DNA from: Cylicocyclus nassatus
Taxonomy: Eukaryota > Nematoda > Chromadorea > Rhabditida > Strongylidae
Assembly (NCBI GenBank): GCA_958299035.1
Contig: CATQJL010000135.1
Location: 62,001 to 126,000 of the forward strand
Direction of reading: 5' to 3'
DNA: 64,000 nt
The position numbers and the translations under genes are program-made. Position 1 is the stretch's first letter. Each line of letters begins with the position of its first letter. Shown here in pieces: positions 37,702 through 50,417 of this stretch. The notes under the pieces were generated by a model, which saw nothing but the letters and a program-made list of their open reading frames with translations, had not been told where the DNA came from and searched no databases.

Positions 37702-39420
37702 ATGAAGGAGTGTCAAGGCCTACGAAGGAGTGTCAAGGCTCACGAAGGAGTGTCAAGGCTCACGAAGGAGAGTCAAGGCTCACGAAGGAGTGTCAAGGCT
37801 CACGAAGGAGTGTCAAGGCTCACGAAGGAGTGTCAAGGCTCACGAAGGAGTGTCAAGGCCTACGAAGGAGTGACAAGGCTCACGAAGGAGTGTCAAGGCT
37901 CACGAAGGAGTGTCAAGGCTCACGAAAGAGTGTCAAGGCCTACGAAGGAGAGTCAAGGCCTACGAAGGAGTGTCAAGGCTCACGAAGGAGTGTCAAGGCC
38001 TACGAAGGAGTGTCAAGGCTCACGAAGGAGTGTCAAGGCCTACGAAGGAGTGTCAAGGCCTACGAAGGAGTGTCAAGGCTCACGAAGGAGTGTCAAGGCT
38101 CACGAAGGAGTGTCAAGGCTCACGAAGGAGTGTCAAGGCTCACGAAGGAGTGTCAAGGCCTACGAAGGAGTGTCAAGGCTCAAAGAGTGTCAAGGCTCAC
38201 GAAGGAGTGTCAAGGCTCACGAAGGAGTGTCAAGGCTCACGAAGGAGAGTCAAGGCTCACGAAGGAGTGTCAAGGCTCACGAAGGAGTGTCAAGGCTCAC
38301 GAAGGAGTGTCAAGGCTCACGAAGGAGTGTCAAGGCCTACGAAGGAGTGACAAGGCTCACGAAGGAGTGTCAAGGCTCACGAAGGAGTGTCAAGGCTCAC
38401 GAAAGAGTGTCAAGGCCTACGAAGGAGTGTCAAGGCTCACGAAGGAGTGTCAAGGCTCACGAAGGAGTGTCAAGGCCTACGAAGGAGAGTCAAGGCCTAC
38501 GAAGGAGTGTCAAGGCTCACGAAGGAGTGTCAAGGCCTACGAAGGAGTGTCAAGGCCTACGAAGGAGTGTCAAGGCTCACGAAGGAGTGTCAAGGCTCAC
38601 GAAGGAGTGTCAAGGCTCACAAAGGAGTGTCAAGGCCTACGAAGGAGTGACAAGGCTCACGAAGGAGTGTCAAGGCTCACGAAGGAGTGTCAAGGCTCAC
38701 GAAAGAGTGCCAAGGCCTACGAAGGAGAGTCAAGGCCTACGAAGGAGTGTCAAGGCTCACGAAGGAGTGTCAAGGCCTACGAAGGAGTGTCAAGGCTCAC
38801 GAAGGAGTGTCAAGGCCTACGAAGGAGTGTCAAGGCTCACGAAGGAGTGTCAAGGCTCACGAAGGAGTGTCAAGGCTCACGAAGGAGTGTCAAGGCTCAC
38901 GAAGGAGTGTCAAGGCCTACGAAGGAGTGTCAAGGCTCAAAGAGTGTCAAGGCTCACGAAGGAGTGTCAAGGCTCACGAAGGAGTGTCAAGGCCTACGAA
39001 GGAGTGTCAAGGCTCACGAAGGAGTGTCAAGGCTCACGAAGGAGTGTCAAGGCTCACGAAGGAGTGTCAAGGCTCACGAAGGAGTGTCAAGGCTCACGAA
39101 GGAGTGTCAAGGCTCACGAAGGAGTGTCAAGGCCCACGAAGGAGTGTCAAGGCCTACGAAAGAGTGTCAAGGCTCACGAAGGAGTGTCAAGGCTCACGAA
39201 GGAGTGTCAAGGCTCACGAAGGAGTGTCAAGGCTCACGAAGGAGTGTCAAGGCTCACGAAGGAGTGTCAAGGCCTACGAAGGAGAGTCAAGGCCTACGAA
39301 GGAGTGTCAAGGCTCACGAAGGAGTGTCAAGGCTCACGAAGGAGTGTCAAGGCTTACGAAGGAGTGTCAAGGCTCACGAAGGAGTGTCAAGGCCTACGAA
39401 GGAGTGTCAAGGCTCACGAA

Positions 39421-40315
39421 GGATGCCAAGGCCTACGAAGGAGTGTCAAGGCTCACGAAGGAGTGTCAAGGCTCACGAAGGAGTGTCAAGGCTCACGAAG
39501 GAGTGCCAAGGCTCACGAAGGAGTGTCAAGGCTCACGAAGGAGTGTCAAGGCTCACGAAGGAGTGTCAAGGCTCACGAAGGAGTGTCAAGGCTCACGAAG
39601 GGGTGTCAAGGCCCACGAAGGAGTGTCAAGGCTCACGAAGGAGTGTCAAGGCCTACGAAGGAGTGTCAAGGCTCACGAAGGAGTGTCAAGGCCTACGAAG
39701 GAATGTCAAGGCTCAAAGAGTGTCAAGGCTCACGAAGGAGTGTCAAGGCTCACGAAGGAGTGTCAAGGCCTACGAAGGAGTGTCAAGGCTCACGAAGGAG
39801 TGTCAAGGCTCACGAAGGAGTGTCAAGGCCTACGAAGGAGTGTCAAGGCCTACGAAGGAGTGTCAAGGCTCACGAAGGAGTGTCAAGGCTCACGAAGGAG
39901 TGTCAAGGCTCACGAAGGAGTGTCAAGGCTCACGAAGGAGTGTCAAGGCTCACGAAGGAGTGTCAAGGCTCACGAAGGAGTGTCAAGGCCCACGAAGGAG
40001 TGTCAAGGCTCACGAAGGAGTGTCAAGGCCTACGAAGGAGTGTCAAGGCTCACGAAGGAGTGTCAAGGCCTACGAAGGAATGTCAAGGCTCAAAGAGTGT
40101 CAAGGCTCACGAAGGAGTGTCAAGGCTCACGAAGGAGTGTCAAGGCCTACGAAGGAGTGTCAAGGCTCACGAAGGAGTGTCAAGGCTCACGAAGAAGTGT
40201 CAAGGCTCACGAAAGAGTGTCAAGGCTCACGAAGGAGTGTCAAGGCTCACGAAGGAGTGTCAAGGCCTACGAAGGAGTGTCAAGGCTCACGAAGGAGTGT
40301 CAAGGCTCACGAAGG
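39421..40315 (+). repeat. 0.9-kb block, copy 1 (partner at 42,029-42,903)
   Basis: Matches 42029-42903 at offset 2,608 bp. Markers: the 19-bp TGCC monomer, GAAGGG followed by CCCAC (39603, 42211), ATGTC plus the 17-bp monomer (about 39700/42309 and 40079/42687), CCCAC (39980, 42588) and GAAGAA (40196, 42804). Near the end this copy has GAAAGA on a type B monomer (about 40330). Confidence 0.82.
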
Positions 40316-40815
40316 AGTGTCAAGGCCTACGAAAGAGTGTCAAGGCTCACGAAGGAGTGTCAAGGCCTACGAAGGAGTGTCAAGGCTCACGAAGGAGTGT
40401 CAAGGCTCACGAAGGAGTGTCAAGGCTCACGAAGGAGTGTCAAGGCTCACGAAGGAGTGTCAAGGCTCACGAAGGAGTGTCAAGGCCTACGAAGGAGAGT
40501 CAAGGCCTACGAAGGAGTGTCAAGGCTCACGAAGGAGTGTCAAGGCTCACGAAGGAGTGTCAAGGCCTACGAAGGAGTGTCAAGGCTCACGAAGGAGTGT
40601 CAAGGCCTACGAAGGAGTGTCAAGGCTCACGAAGGAGTGTCAAGGCCTACGAAGGAGTGTCAAGGCTCACGAAGGATGCCAAGGCCTACGAAGGAGTGTC
40701 AAGGCTCACGAAGGAGTGTCAAGGCTCACGAAGGAGTGTCAAGGCTCACGAAGGAGTGCCAAGGCTCACGAAGGAGTGTCAAGGCTCACGAAGGAGTGTC
40801 AAGGCCTACGAAGGA

Positions 40816-41990
40816 GTGTCAAGGCCTACGAAGGAGTGTCAAGGCCTACGAAGGAGTGTCAAGGCTCACGAAGGAGTGTCAAGGCTCACGAAGGAGTGTC
40901 AAGGCTCACGAAGGAGTGTCAAGGCTCACGAAGGAGTGTCAAGGCTCACGAAGGAGTGTCAAGGCCTACGAAGGAGAGTCAAGGCCTACGAAGGAGTGTC
41001 AAGGCTCACGAAGGAGTGTCAAGGCTCACGAAGGAGTGTCAAGGCCTACGAAGGAGTGTCAAGGCTCACGAAGGAGTGTCAAGGCCTACGAAGGAGTGTC
41101 AAGGCTCACGAAGGATGCCAAGGCCTACGAAGGAGTGTCAAGGCTCACGAAGGAGTGTCAAGGCTCACGAAGGAGTGTCAAGGCTCACGAAGGAGTGCCA
41201 AGGCTCACGAAGGAGTGTCAAGGCTCACGAAGGAGTGTCAAGGCCTACGAAGGAGTGTCAAGGCTCATGAAGGAGTGTCAAGGCCTACGAAGGAGTGTCA
41301 AGGCTCACGAAGGAGTGTCAAGGCTCACGAAGGAGAGTCAAGGCTCACGAAGGAGTGTCAAGGCTCACGAAGGAGTGTCAAGGCTCACGAAGGAGTGTCA
41401 AGGCTCACGAAGGAGTGTCAAGGCCTACGAAGGAGTGACAAGGCTCACGAAGGAGTGTCAAGGCTCACGAAGGAGTGTCAAGGCTCACGAAAGAGTGTCA
41501 AGGCCTACGAAGGAGAGTCAAGGCCTACGAAGGAGTGTCAAGGCTCACGAAGGAGTGTCAAGGCCTACGAAGGAGTGTCAAGGCTCACGAAGGAGTGTCA
41601 AGGCCTACGAAGGAGTGTCAAGGCCTACGAAGGAGTGTCAAGGCTCACGAAGGAGTGTCAAGGCTCACGAAGGAGTGTCAAGGCTCACGAAGGAGTGTCA
41701 AGGCTCACGAAGGAGTGTCAAGGCTCACGAAAGAGTGTCAAGGCCTACGAAGGAGAGTCAAGGCCTACGAAGGAGTGTCAAGGCTCACGAAGGAGTGTCA
41801 AGGCCTACGAAGGAGTGTCAAGGCTCACGAAGGAGTGTCAAGGCTCACGAAGGAGTGTCAAGGCTCACGAAGGAGTGTCAAGGCTCACGAAGGAGTGTCA
41901 AGGCTCAAAGAGTGTCAAGGCTCACGAAGGAGTGTCAAGGCTCACGAAGGAGTGTCAAGGCCTACGAAGGAGTGTCAAGGCTCACGAAGG
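40816..41990 (+). repeat. 1.18-kb block, copy 1 (partner at 42,925-44,100)
   Basis: Matches 42925-44100 at offset 2,109 bp: GAGTC (40976, 43085), the 19-bp TGCC monomer, CATG (41266, 43375), GTGAC (41435, 43544), two successive GAAAGA/GAGTC modules, and a 17-bp monomer (CT at 41904 and 44013). Confidence 0.86.
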
Positions 41991-42028
41991 AGTGTCAAGG
42001 CCTACGAAGGAGTGTCAAGGCTCACGAA

Positions 42029-42903
42029 GGATGCCAAGGCCTACGAAGGAGTGTCAAGGCTCACGAAGGAGTGTCAAGGCTCACGAAGGAGTGTCAAGGC
42101 TCACGAAGGAGTGCCAAGGCTCACGAAGGAGTGTCAAGGCTCACGAAGGAGTGTCAAGGCTCACGAAGGAGTGTCAAGGCTCACGAAGGAGTGTCAAGGC
42201 TCACGAAGGGGTGTCAAGGCCCACGAAGGAGTGTCAAGGCTCACGAAGGAGTGTCAAGGCCTACGAAGGAGTGTCAAGGCTCACGAAGGAGTGTCAAGGC
42301 CTACGAAGGAATGTCAAGGCTCAAAGAGTGTCAAGGCTCACGAAGGAGTGTCAAGGCTCACGAAGGAGTGTCAAGGCCTACGAAGGAGTGTCAAGGCTCA
42401 CGAAGGAGTGTCAAGGCTCACGAAGGAGTGTCAAGGCCTACGAAGGAGTGTCAAGGCCTACGAAGGAGTGTCAAGGCTCACGAAGGAGTGTCAAGGCTCA
42501 CGAAGGAGTGTCAAGGCTCACGAAGGAGTGTCAAGGCTCACGAAGGAGTGTCAAGGCTCACGAAGGAGTGTCAAGGCTCACGAAGGAGTGTCAAGGCCCA
42601 CGAAGGAGTGTCAAGGCTCACGAAGGAGTGTCAAGGCCTACGAAGGAGTGTCAAGGCTCACGAAGGAGTGTCAAGGCCTACGAAGGAATGTCAAGGCTCA
42701 AAGAGTGTCAAGGCTCACGAAGGAGTGTCAAGGCTCACGAAGGAGTGTCAAGGCCTACGAAGGAGTGTCAAGGCTCACGAAGGAGTGTCAAGGCTCACGA
42801 AGAAGTGTCAAGGCTCACGAAAGAGTGTCAAGGCTCACGAAGGAGTGTCAAGGCTCACGAAGGAGTGTCAAGGCCTACGAAGGAGTGTCAAGGCTCACGA
42901 AGG
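42029..42903 (+). repeat. 0.9-kb block, copy 2 (partner at 39,421-40,315)
   Basis: Second copy at offset 2,608 bp. The match is lost at a CAATGC change (about 42910), a rare substitution inside the normally invariant CAAGGC core. Confidence 0.82.
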
Positions 42904-42924
42904 AGTGTCAATGCTCACGAAGGA

Positions 42925-44100
42925 GTGTCAAGGCCTACGAAGGAGTGTCAAGGCCTACGAAGGAGTGTCAAGGCTCACGAAGGAGTGTCAAGGCTCACGA
43001 AGGAGTGTCAAGGCTCACGAAGGAGTGTCAAGGCTCACGAAGGAGTGTCAAGGCTCACGAAGGAGTGTCAAGGCCTACGAAGGAGAGTCAAGGCCTACGA
43101 AGGAGTGTCAAGGCTCACGAAGGAGTGTCAAGGCTCACGAAGGAGTGTCAAGGCCTACGAAGGAGTGTCAAGGCTCACGAAGGAGTGTCAAGGCCTACGA
43201 AGGAGTGTCAAGGCTCACGAAGGATGCCAAGGCCTACGAAGGAGTGTCAAGGCTCACGAAGGAGTGTCAAGGCTCACGAAGGAGTGTCAAGGCTCACGAA
43301 GGAGTGCCAAGGCTCACGAAGGAGTGTCAAGGCTCACGAAGGAGTGTCAAGGCCTACGAAGGAGTGTCAAGGCTCATGAAGGAGTGTCAAGGCCTACGAA
43401 GGAGTGTCAAGGCTCACGAAGGAGTGTCAAGGCTCACGAAGGAGAGTCAAGGCTCACGAAGGAGTGTCAAGGCTCACGAAGGAGTGTCAAGGCTCACGAA
43501 GGAGTGTCAAGGCTCACGAAGGAGTGTCAAGGCCTACGAAGGAGTGACAAGGCTCACGAAGGAGTGTCAAGGCTCACGAAGGAGTGTCAAGGCTCACGAA
43601 AGAGTGTCAAGGCCTACGAAGGAGAGTCAAGGCCTACGAAGGAGTGTCAAGGCTCACGAAGGAGTGTCAAGGCCTACGAAGGAGTGTCAAGGCTCACGAA
43701 GGAGTGTCAAGGCCTACGAAGGAGTGTCAAGGCCTACGAAGGAGTGTCAAGGCTCACGAAGGAGTGTCAAGGCTCACGAAGGAGTGTCAAGGCTCACGAA
43801 GGAGTGTCAAGGCTCACGAAGGAGTGTCAAGGCTCACGAAAGAGTGTCAAGGCCTACGAAGGAGAGTCAAGGCCTACGAAGGAGTGTCAAGGCTCACGAA
43901 GGAGTGTCAAGGCCTACGAAGGAGTGTCAAGGCTCACGAAGGAGTGTCAAGGCTCACGAAGGAGTGTCAAGGCTCACGAAGGAGTGTCAAGGCTCACGAA
44001 GGAGTGTCAAGGCTCAAAGAGTGTCAAGGCTCACGAAGGAGTGTCAAGGCTCACGAAGGAGTGTCAAGGCCTACGAAGGAGTGTCAAGGCTCACGAAGGA
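42925..44100 (+). repeat. 1.18-kb block, copy 2 (partner at 40,816-41,990)
   Basis: Second copy at offset 2,109 bp. With the 2,608-bp pair just upstream, it shows duplications of different offset interleaved in the same 5 kb. Confidence 0.86.
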
Positions 44101-47100
44101 GTGTCAAGGCTCACGAAGGAGTGTCAAGGCTCACGAAGGAGTGTCAAGGCTCACGAAGGAGTGTCAAGGCTCACGAAGGAGTGTCAAGGCTCACGAAGGA
44201 GTGTCAAGGCCCACGAAGGAGTGTCAAGGCCTACGAAGGAGTGTCAAGGCTCACGAAGGAGTGTCAAGGCTCACGAAGGAGTGTCAAGGCTCACGAAGGA
44301 GTGTCAAGGCTCACGAAGGAGTGTCAAGGCTCACGAAGGAGTGTCAAGGCCTACGAAGGAGAGTCAAGGCCTACGAAGGAGTGTCAAGGCTCACGAAGGA
44401 GTGTCAAGGCTCACGAAGGAGTGTCAAGGCCTACGAAGGAGTGTCAAGGCTCACGAAGGAGTGTCAAGGCCTACGAAGGAGTGTCAAGGCTCACGAAGGA
44501 TGCCAAGGCCTACGAAGGAGTGTCAAGGCTCACGAAGGAGTGTCAAGGCTCACGAAGGAGTGTCAAGGCTCACGAAGGAGTGTCAAGGCTCACGAAGGAG
44601 TGTCAAGGCTCACGAAGGAGTGTCAAGGCTCACGAAGGAGTGTCAAGGCTCACGAAGGAGTGTCAAGGCCTACGAAGGAATGTCAAGGCTCAAAGAGTGT
44701 CAAGGCTCACGAAGGAGTGTCAAGGCTCACGAAGGAGTGTCAAGGCCTACGAAGGAGTGTCAAGGCTCACGAAGGAGTGTCAAGGCTCACGAAGAAGTGT
44801 CAAGGCTCACGAAAGAGTGTCAAGGCTCACGAAGGAGTGTCAAGGCTCACGAAGGAGTGTCAAGGCCTACGAAGGAGTGTCAAGGCTCACGAAGGAGTGT
44901 CAAGGCTCACGAAGGAGTGTCAAGGCCTACGAAGGAGTGTCAAGGCCTACGAAGGAGTGTCAAGGCTCACGAAGGAGTGTCAAGGCTCACGAAGGAGTGT
45001 CAAGGCTCACGAAGGAGTGTCAAGGCTCACGAAGGAGTGTCAAGGCTCACGAAGGAGTGTCAAGGCCTACGAAGGAGAGTCAAGGCCTACGAAGGAGTGT
45101 CAAGGCTCACGAAGGAGTGTCAAGGCTCACGAAGGAGTGTCAAGGCCTACGAAGGAGTGTCAAGGCTCACGAAGGAGTGTCAAGGCCTACGAAGGAGTGT
45201 CAAGGCTCACGAAGGATGCCAAGGCCTACGAAGGAGTGTCAAGGCTCACGAAGGAGTGTCAAGGCTCACGAAGGAGTGTCAAGGCTCACGAAGGAGTGCC
45301 AAGGCTCACGAAGGAGTGTCAAGGCTCACGAAGGAGTGTCAAGGCCTACGAAGGAGTGTCAAGGCTCATGAAGGAGTGTCAAGGCCTACGAAGGAGTGTC
45401 AAGGCTCACGAAGGAGTGTCAAGGCTCACGAAGGAGAGTCAAGGCTCACGAAGGAGTGTCAAGGCTCACGAAGGAGTGTCAAGGCTCACGAAGGAGTGTC
45501 AAGGCTCACGAAGGAGTGTCAAGGCCTACGAAGGAGTGACAAGGCTCACGAAGGAGTGTCAAGGCTCACGAAGGAGTGTCAAGGCTCACGAAAGAGTGTC
45601 AAGGCCTACGAAGGAGAGTCAAGGCCTACGAAGGAGTGTCAAGGCTCACGAAGGAGTGTCAAGGCCTACGAAGGAGTGTCAAGGCTCACGAAAGAGTGTC
45701 AAGGCTCACGAAGGAGTGTCAAGGCTCACGAAGGAGTGTCAAGGCCTACGAAGGAGTGTCAAGGCTCACGAAGGAGTGTCAAGGCTCACGAAGGAGTGTC
45801 AAGGCCTACGAAGGAGTGTCAAGGCCTACGAAGGAGTGTCAAGGCTCACGAAGGAGTGTCAAGGCTCACGAAGGAGTGTCAAGGCTCACGAAGGAGTGTC
45901 AAGGCTCACGAAGGAGTGTCAAGGCTCACGAAGGAGTGTCAAGGCCTACGAAGGAGAGTCAAGGCCTACGAAGGAGTGTCAAGGCTCACGAAGGAGTGTC
46001 AAGGCTCACGAAGGAGTGTCAAGGCCTACGAAGGAGTGTCAAGGCTCACGAAGGAGTGTCAAGGCCTACGAAGGAGTGTCAAGGCTCACGAAGGATGCCA
46101 AGGCCTACGAAGGAGTGTCAAGGCTCACGAAGGAGTGTCAAGGCTCACGAAGGAGTGTCAAGGCTCACGAAGGAGTGCCAAGGCTCACGAAGGAGTGTCA
46201 AGGCTCACGAAGGAGTGTCAAGGCCTACGAAGGAGTGTCAAGGCTCATGAAGGAGTGTCAAGGCCTACGAAGGAGTGTCAAGGCTCACGAAGGAGTGTCA
46301 AGGCTCACGAAGGAGAGTCAAGGCTCACGAAGGAGTGTCAAGGCTCACGAAGGAGTGTCAAGGCTCACGAAGGAGTGTCAAGGCTCACGAAGGAGTGTCA
46401 AGGCCTACGAAGGAGTGACAAGGCTCACGAAGGAGTGTCAAGGCTCACGAAGGAGTGTCAAGGCTCACGAAAGAGTGTCAAGGCCTACGAAGGAGAGTCA
46501 AGGCCTACGAAGGAGTGTCAAGGCTCACGAAGGAGTGTCAAGGCCTACGAAGGAGTGTCAAGGCTCACGAAGGAGTGTCAAGGCCTACGAAGGAGTGTCA
46601 AGGCCTACGAAGGAGTGTCAAGGCTCACGAAGGAGTGTCAAGGCTCACGAAGGAGTGTCAAGGCTCACGAAGGAGTGTCAAGGCTCACGAAGGAGTGTCA
46701 AGGCCTACGAAGGAGTGTCAAGGCTCAAAGAGTGTCAAGGCTCACGAAGGAGTGTCAAGGCTCACGAAGGAGTGTCAAGGCCTACGAAGGAGTGTCAAGG
46801 CTCACGAAGGAGTGTCAAGGCTCACGAAGGAGTGTCAAGGCTCACGAAGGAGTGTCAAGGCTCACGAAGGAGTGTCAAGGCTCACGAAGGAGTGTCAAGG
46901 CTCACGAAGGAGTGTCAAGGCCCACGAAGGAGTGTCAAGGCCTACGAAGGAGTGTCAAGGCTCACGAAGGAGTGTCAAGGCTCACGAAGGAGTGTCAAGG
47001 CTCACGAAGGAGTGTCAAGGCTCACGAAGGAGTGTCAAGGCTCACGAAGGAGTGTCAAGGCCTACGAAGGAGAGTCAAGGCCTACGAAGGAGTGTCAAGG

Positions 47101-47250
47101 CTCACGAAGGAGTGTCAAGGCTCACGAAGGAGTGTCAAGGCCTACGAAGGAGTGTCAAGGCTCACGAAGGAGTGTCAAGGCCTACGAAGGAGTGTCAAGG
47201 CTCACGAAGGATGCCAAGGCCTACGAAGGAGTGTCAAGGCTCACGAAGGA

Positions 47251-48885
47251 GTGTCAAGGCTCACGAAGGAGTGTCAAGGCTCACGAAGGAGTGCCAAGGC
47301 TCACGAAGGAGTGTCAAGGCTCACGAAGGAGTGTCAAGGCTCACGAAGGAGTGTCAAGGCTCACGAAGGAGTGTCAAGGCTCACGAAGGAGTGTCAAGGC
47401 TCACGAAGGAGTGTCAAGGCCCACGAAGGAGTGTCAAGGCTCACGAAGGAGTGTCAAGGCCTACGAAGGAGTGTCAAGCTCACGAAGGAGTGTCAAGGCC
47501 TACGAAGGAGTGTCAAGGCTCACGAAGGAGTGTCAAGGCCTACGAAGGAGTGTCAAGGCTCACGAAGGAGTGTCAAGGCCTACGAAGGAGTGTCAAGGCT
47601 CACGAAGGAGTGTCAAGGCTCACGAAGAAGTGTCAAGGCTCACGAAAGAGTGTCAAGGCTCACGAAGGAGTGTCAAGGCTCACGAAGGAGTGTCAAGGCC
47701 TACGAAGGAGTGTCAAGGCTCACGAAGGAGTGTCAAGGCTCACGAAGGAGTGTCAAGGCCTACGAAGGAGTGTCAAGGCTCACGAAGGAGTGTCAAGGCC
47801 TACGAAGGAGTGTCAAGGCTCACGAAGGATGCCAAGGCCTACGAAGGAGTGTCAAGGCTCACGAAGGAGTGTCAAGGCTCACGAAGGAGTGTCAAGGCTC
47901 ACGAAGGAGTGCCAAGGCTCACGAAGGAGTGTCAAGGCTCACGAAGGAGTGTCAAGGCCTACGAAGGAGTGTCAAGGCTCATGAAGGAGTGTCAAGGCCT
48001 ACGAAGGAGTGTCAAGGCTCACGAAGGAGTGTCAAGGCTCACGAAGGAGAGTCAAGGCTCACGAAGGAGTGTCAAGGCTCACGAAGGAGTGTCAAGGCTC
48101 ACGAAGGAGTGTCAAGGCTCACGAAGGAGTGTCAAGGCCTACGAAGGAGTGACAAGGCTCACGAAGGAGTGTCAAGGCTCACGAAGGAGTGTCAAGGCTC
48201 ACGAAAGAGTGTCAAGGCCTACGAAGGAGAGTCAAGGCCTACGAAGGAGTGTCAAGGCTCACGAAGGAGTGTCAAGGCCTACGAAGGAGTGTCAAGGCTC
48301 ACGAAGGAGTGTCAAGGCCTACGAAGGAGTGTCAAGGCCTACGAAGGAGTGTCAAGGCTCACGAAGGAGTGTCAAGGCTCACGAAGGAGTGTCAAGGCTC
48401 ACGAAGGAGTGTCAAGGCTCACGAAGGAGTGTCAAGGCCTACGAAGGAGTGTCAAGGCTCAAAGAGTGTCAAGGCTCACGAAGGAGTGTCAAGGCTCACG
48501 AAGGAGTGTCAAGGCCTACGAAGGAGTGTCAAGGCTCACGAAGGAGTGTCAAGGCTCACGAAGGAGTGTCAAGGCTCACGAAGGAGTGTCAAGGCTCACG
48601 AAGGAGTGTCAAGGCTCACGAAGGAGTGTCAAGGCTCACGAAGGAGTGTCAAGGCCCACGAAGGAGTGTCAAGGCCTACGAAGGAGTGTCAAGGCTCACG
48701 AAGGAGTGTCAAGGCTCACGAAGGAGTGTCAAGGCTCACGAAGGAGTGTCAAGGCTCACGAAGGAGTGTCAAGGCTCACGAAGGAGTGTCAAGGCCTACG
48801 AAGGAGAGTCAAGGCCTACGAAGGAGTGTCAAGGCTCACGAAGGAGTGTCAAGGCTCACGAAGGAGTGTCAAGGCCTACGAAGGA
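47251..48885 (+). repeat. 1.63-kb block, copy 1 (partner at 50,418-52,052)
   Basis: Matches 50418-52052 at offset 3,167 bp. The most diagnostic shared mark is a 19-bp monomer with one G missing from CAAGGC (GTGTCAAGCTC at 47471 and 50638), seen only in these copies. GTGCC (47291, 50458), CATG (47980, 51147), GTGAC (48149, 51316) and CCCAC (48654, 51821) also agree. Confidence 0.9.
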
Positions 48886-50417
48886 GTGTCAAGGCTCACG
48901 AAGGAGTGTCAAGGCCTACGAAGGAGTGTCAAGGCTCACGAAGGATGCCAAGGCCTACGAAGGAGTGTCAAGGCTCACGAAGGAGTGTCAAGGCTCACGA
49001 AGGAGTGTCAAGGCTCACGAAGGAGTGCCAAGGCTCACGAAGGAGTGTCAAGGCTCACGAAGGAGTGTCAAGGCTCACGAAGGAGTGTCAAGGCTCACGA
49101 AGGAGTGTCAAGGCTCACGAAGGAGTGTCAAGGCTCACGAAGGAGTGTCAAGGCCCACGAAGGAGTGTCAAGGCTCACGAAGGAGTGTCAAGGCCTACGA
49201 AGGAGTGTCAAGGCTCACGAAGGAGTGTCAAGGCCTACGAAGGAATGTCAAGGCTCAAAGAGTGTCAAGGCTCACGAAGGAGTGTCAAGGCTCACGAAGG
49301 AGTGTCAAGGCCTACGAAGGAGTGTCAAGGCTCACGAAGGAGTGTCAAGGCTCACGAAGAAGTGTCAAGGCTCACGAAAGAGTGTCAAGGCTCACGAAGG
49401 AGTGTCAAGGCTCACGAAGGAGTGTCAAGGCCTACGAAGGAGTGTCAAGGCTCACGAAGGAGTGTCAAGGCTCACGAAGGAGTGTCAAGGCCTACGAAGG
49501 AGTGTCAAGGCTCACGAAGGAGTGTCAAGGCCTACGAAGGAGTGTCAAGGCTCACGAAGGATGCCAAGGCCTACGAAGGAGTGTCAAGGCTCACGAAGGA
49601 GTGTCAAGGCTCACGAAGGAGTGTCAAGGCTCACGAAGGAGTGCCAAGGCTCACGAAGGAGTGTCAAGGCTCACGAAGGAGTGTCAAGGCCTACGAAGGA
49701 GTGTCAAGGCTCATGAAGGAGTGTCAAGGCCTACGAAGGAGTGTCAAGGCTCACGAAGGAGTGTCAAGGCTCACGAAGGAGAGTCAAGGCTCACGAAGGA
49801 GTGTCAAGGCTCACGAAGGGGTGTCAAGGCTCACGAAGGAGTGTCAAGGCTCACGAAGGAGTGTCAAGGCCTACGAAGGAGTGACAAGGCTCACGAAGGA
49901 GTGTCAAGGCTCACGAAGGAGTGTCAAGGCTCACGAAAGAGTGTCAAGGCCTACGAAGGAGAGTCAAGGCCTACGAAGGAGTGTCAAGGCTCACGAAGGA
50001 GTGTCAAGGCCTACGAAGGAGTGTCAAGGCTCACGAAGGAGTGTCAAGGCCTACGAAGGAGTGTCAAGGCCTACGAAGGAGTGTCAAGGCTCACGAAGGA
50101 GTGTCAAGGCTCACGAAGGAGTGTCAAGGCTCACGAAGGAGTGTCAAGGCTCACGAAGGAGTGTCAAGGCCTACGAAGGAGTGTCAAGGCTCAAAGAGTG
50201 TCAAGGCTCACGAAGGAGTGTCAAGGCTCACGAAGGAGTGTCAAGGCCTACGAAGGAGTGTCAAGGCTCACGAAGGAGTGTCAAGGCTCACGAAGGAGTG
50301 TCAAGGCTCACGAAGGAGTGTCAAGGCTCACGAAGGAGTGTCAAGGCTCACGAAGGAGTGTCAAGGCTCACGAAGGAGTGTCAAGGCCCACGAAGGAGTG
50401 TCAAGGCCTACGAAGGA

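Larger units (their letters stand above)
25131..41270 (+). other. Longest stop-free frame (5,379 codons); not a credible gene
   Basis: The frame opens at a GTG monomer start and closes at the TGA made by a CTCATGAAGG monomer. The translation is one 20-residue unit, VSRLTKECQGSRRSVKAHEG, repeated about 269 times with sparse substitutions. The unit is basic, has one Cys and shows no signal peptide, membrane segment or known domain. Because 20 is not divisible by three, all three forward frames give this same circular peptide and are equally open; other long frames include 4392-13448, 24274-36735, 26339-37705, 36790-49716 and 38687-51151. There is no ATG in the consensus and no flanking gene structure. 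I take it as a by-product of satellite composition. Confidence 0.9.
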
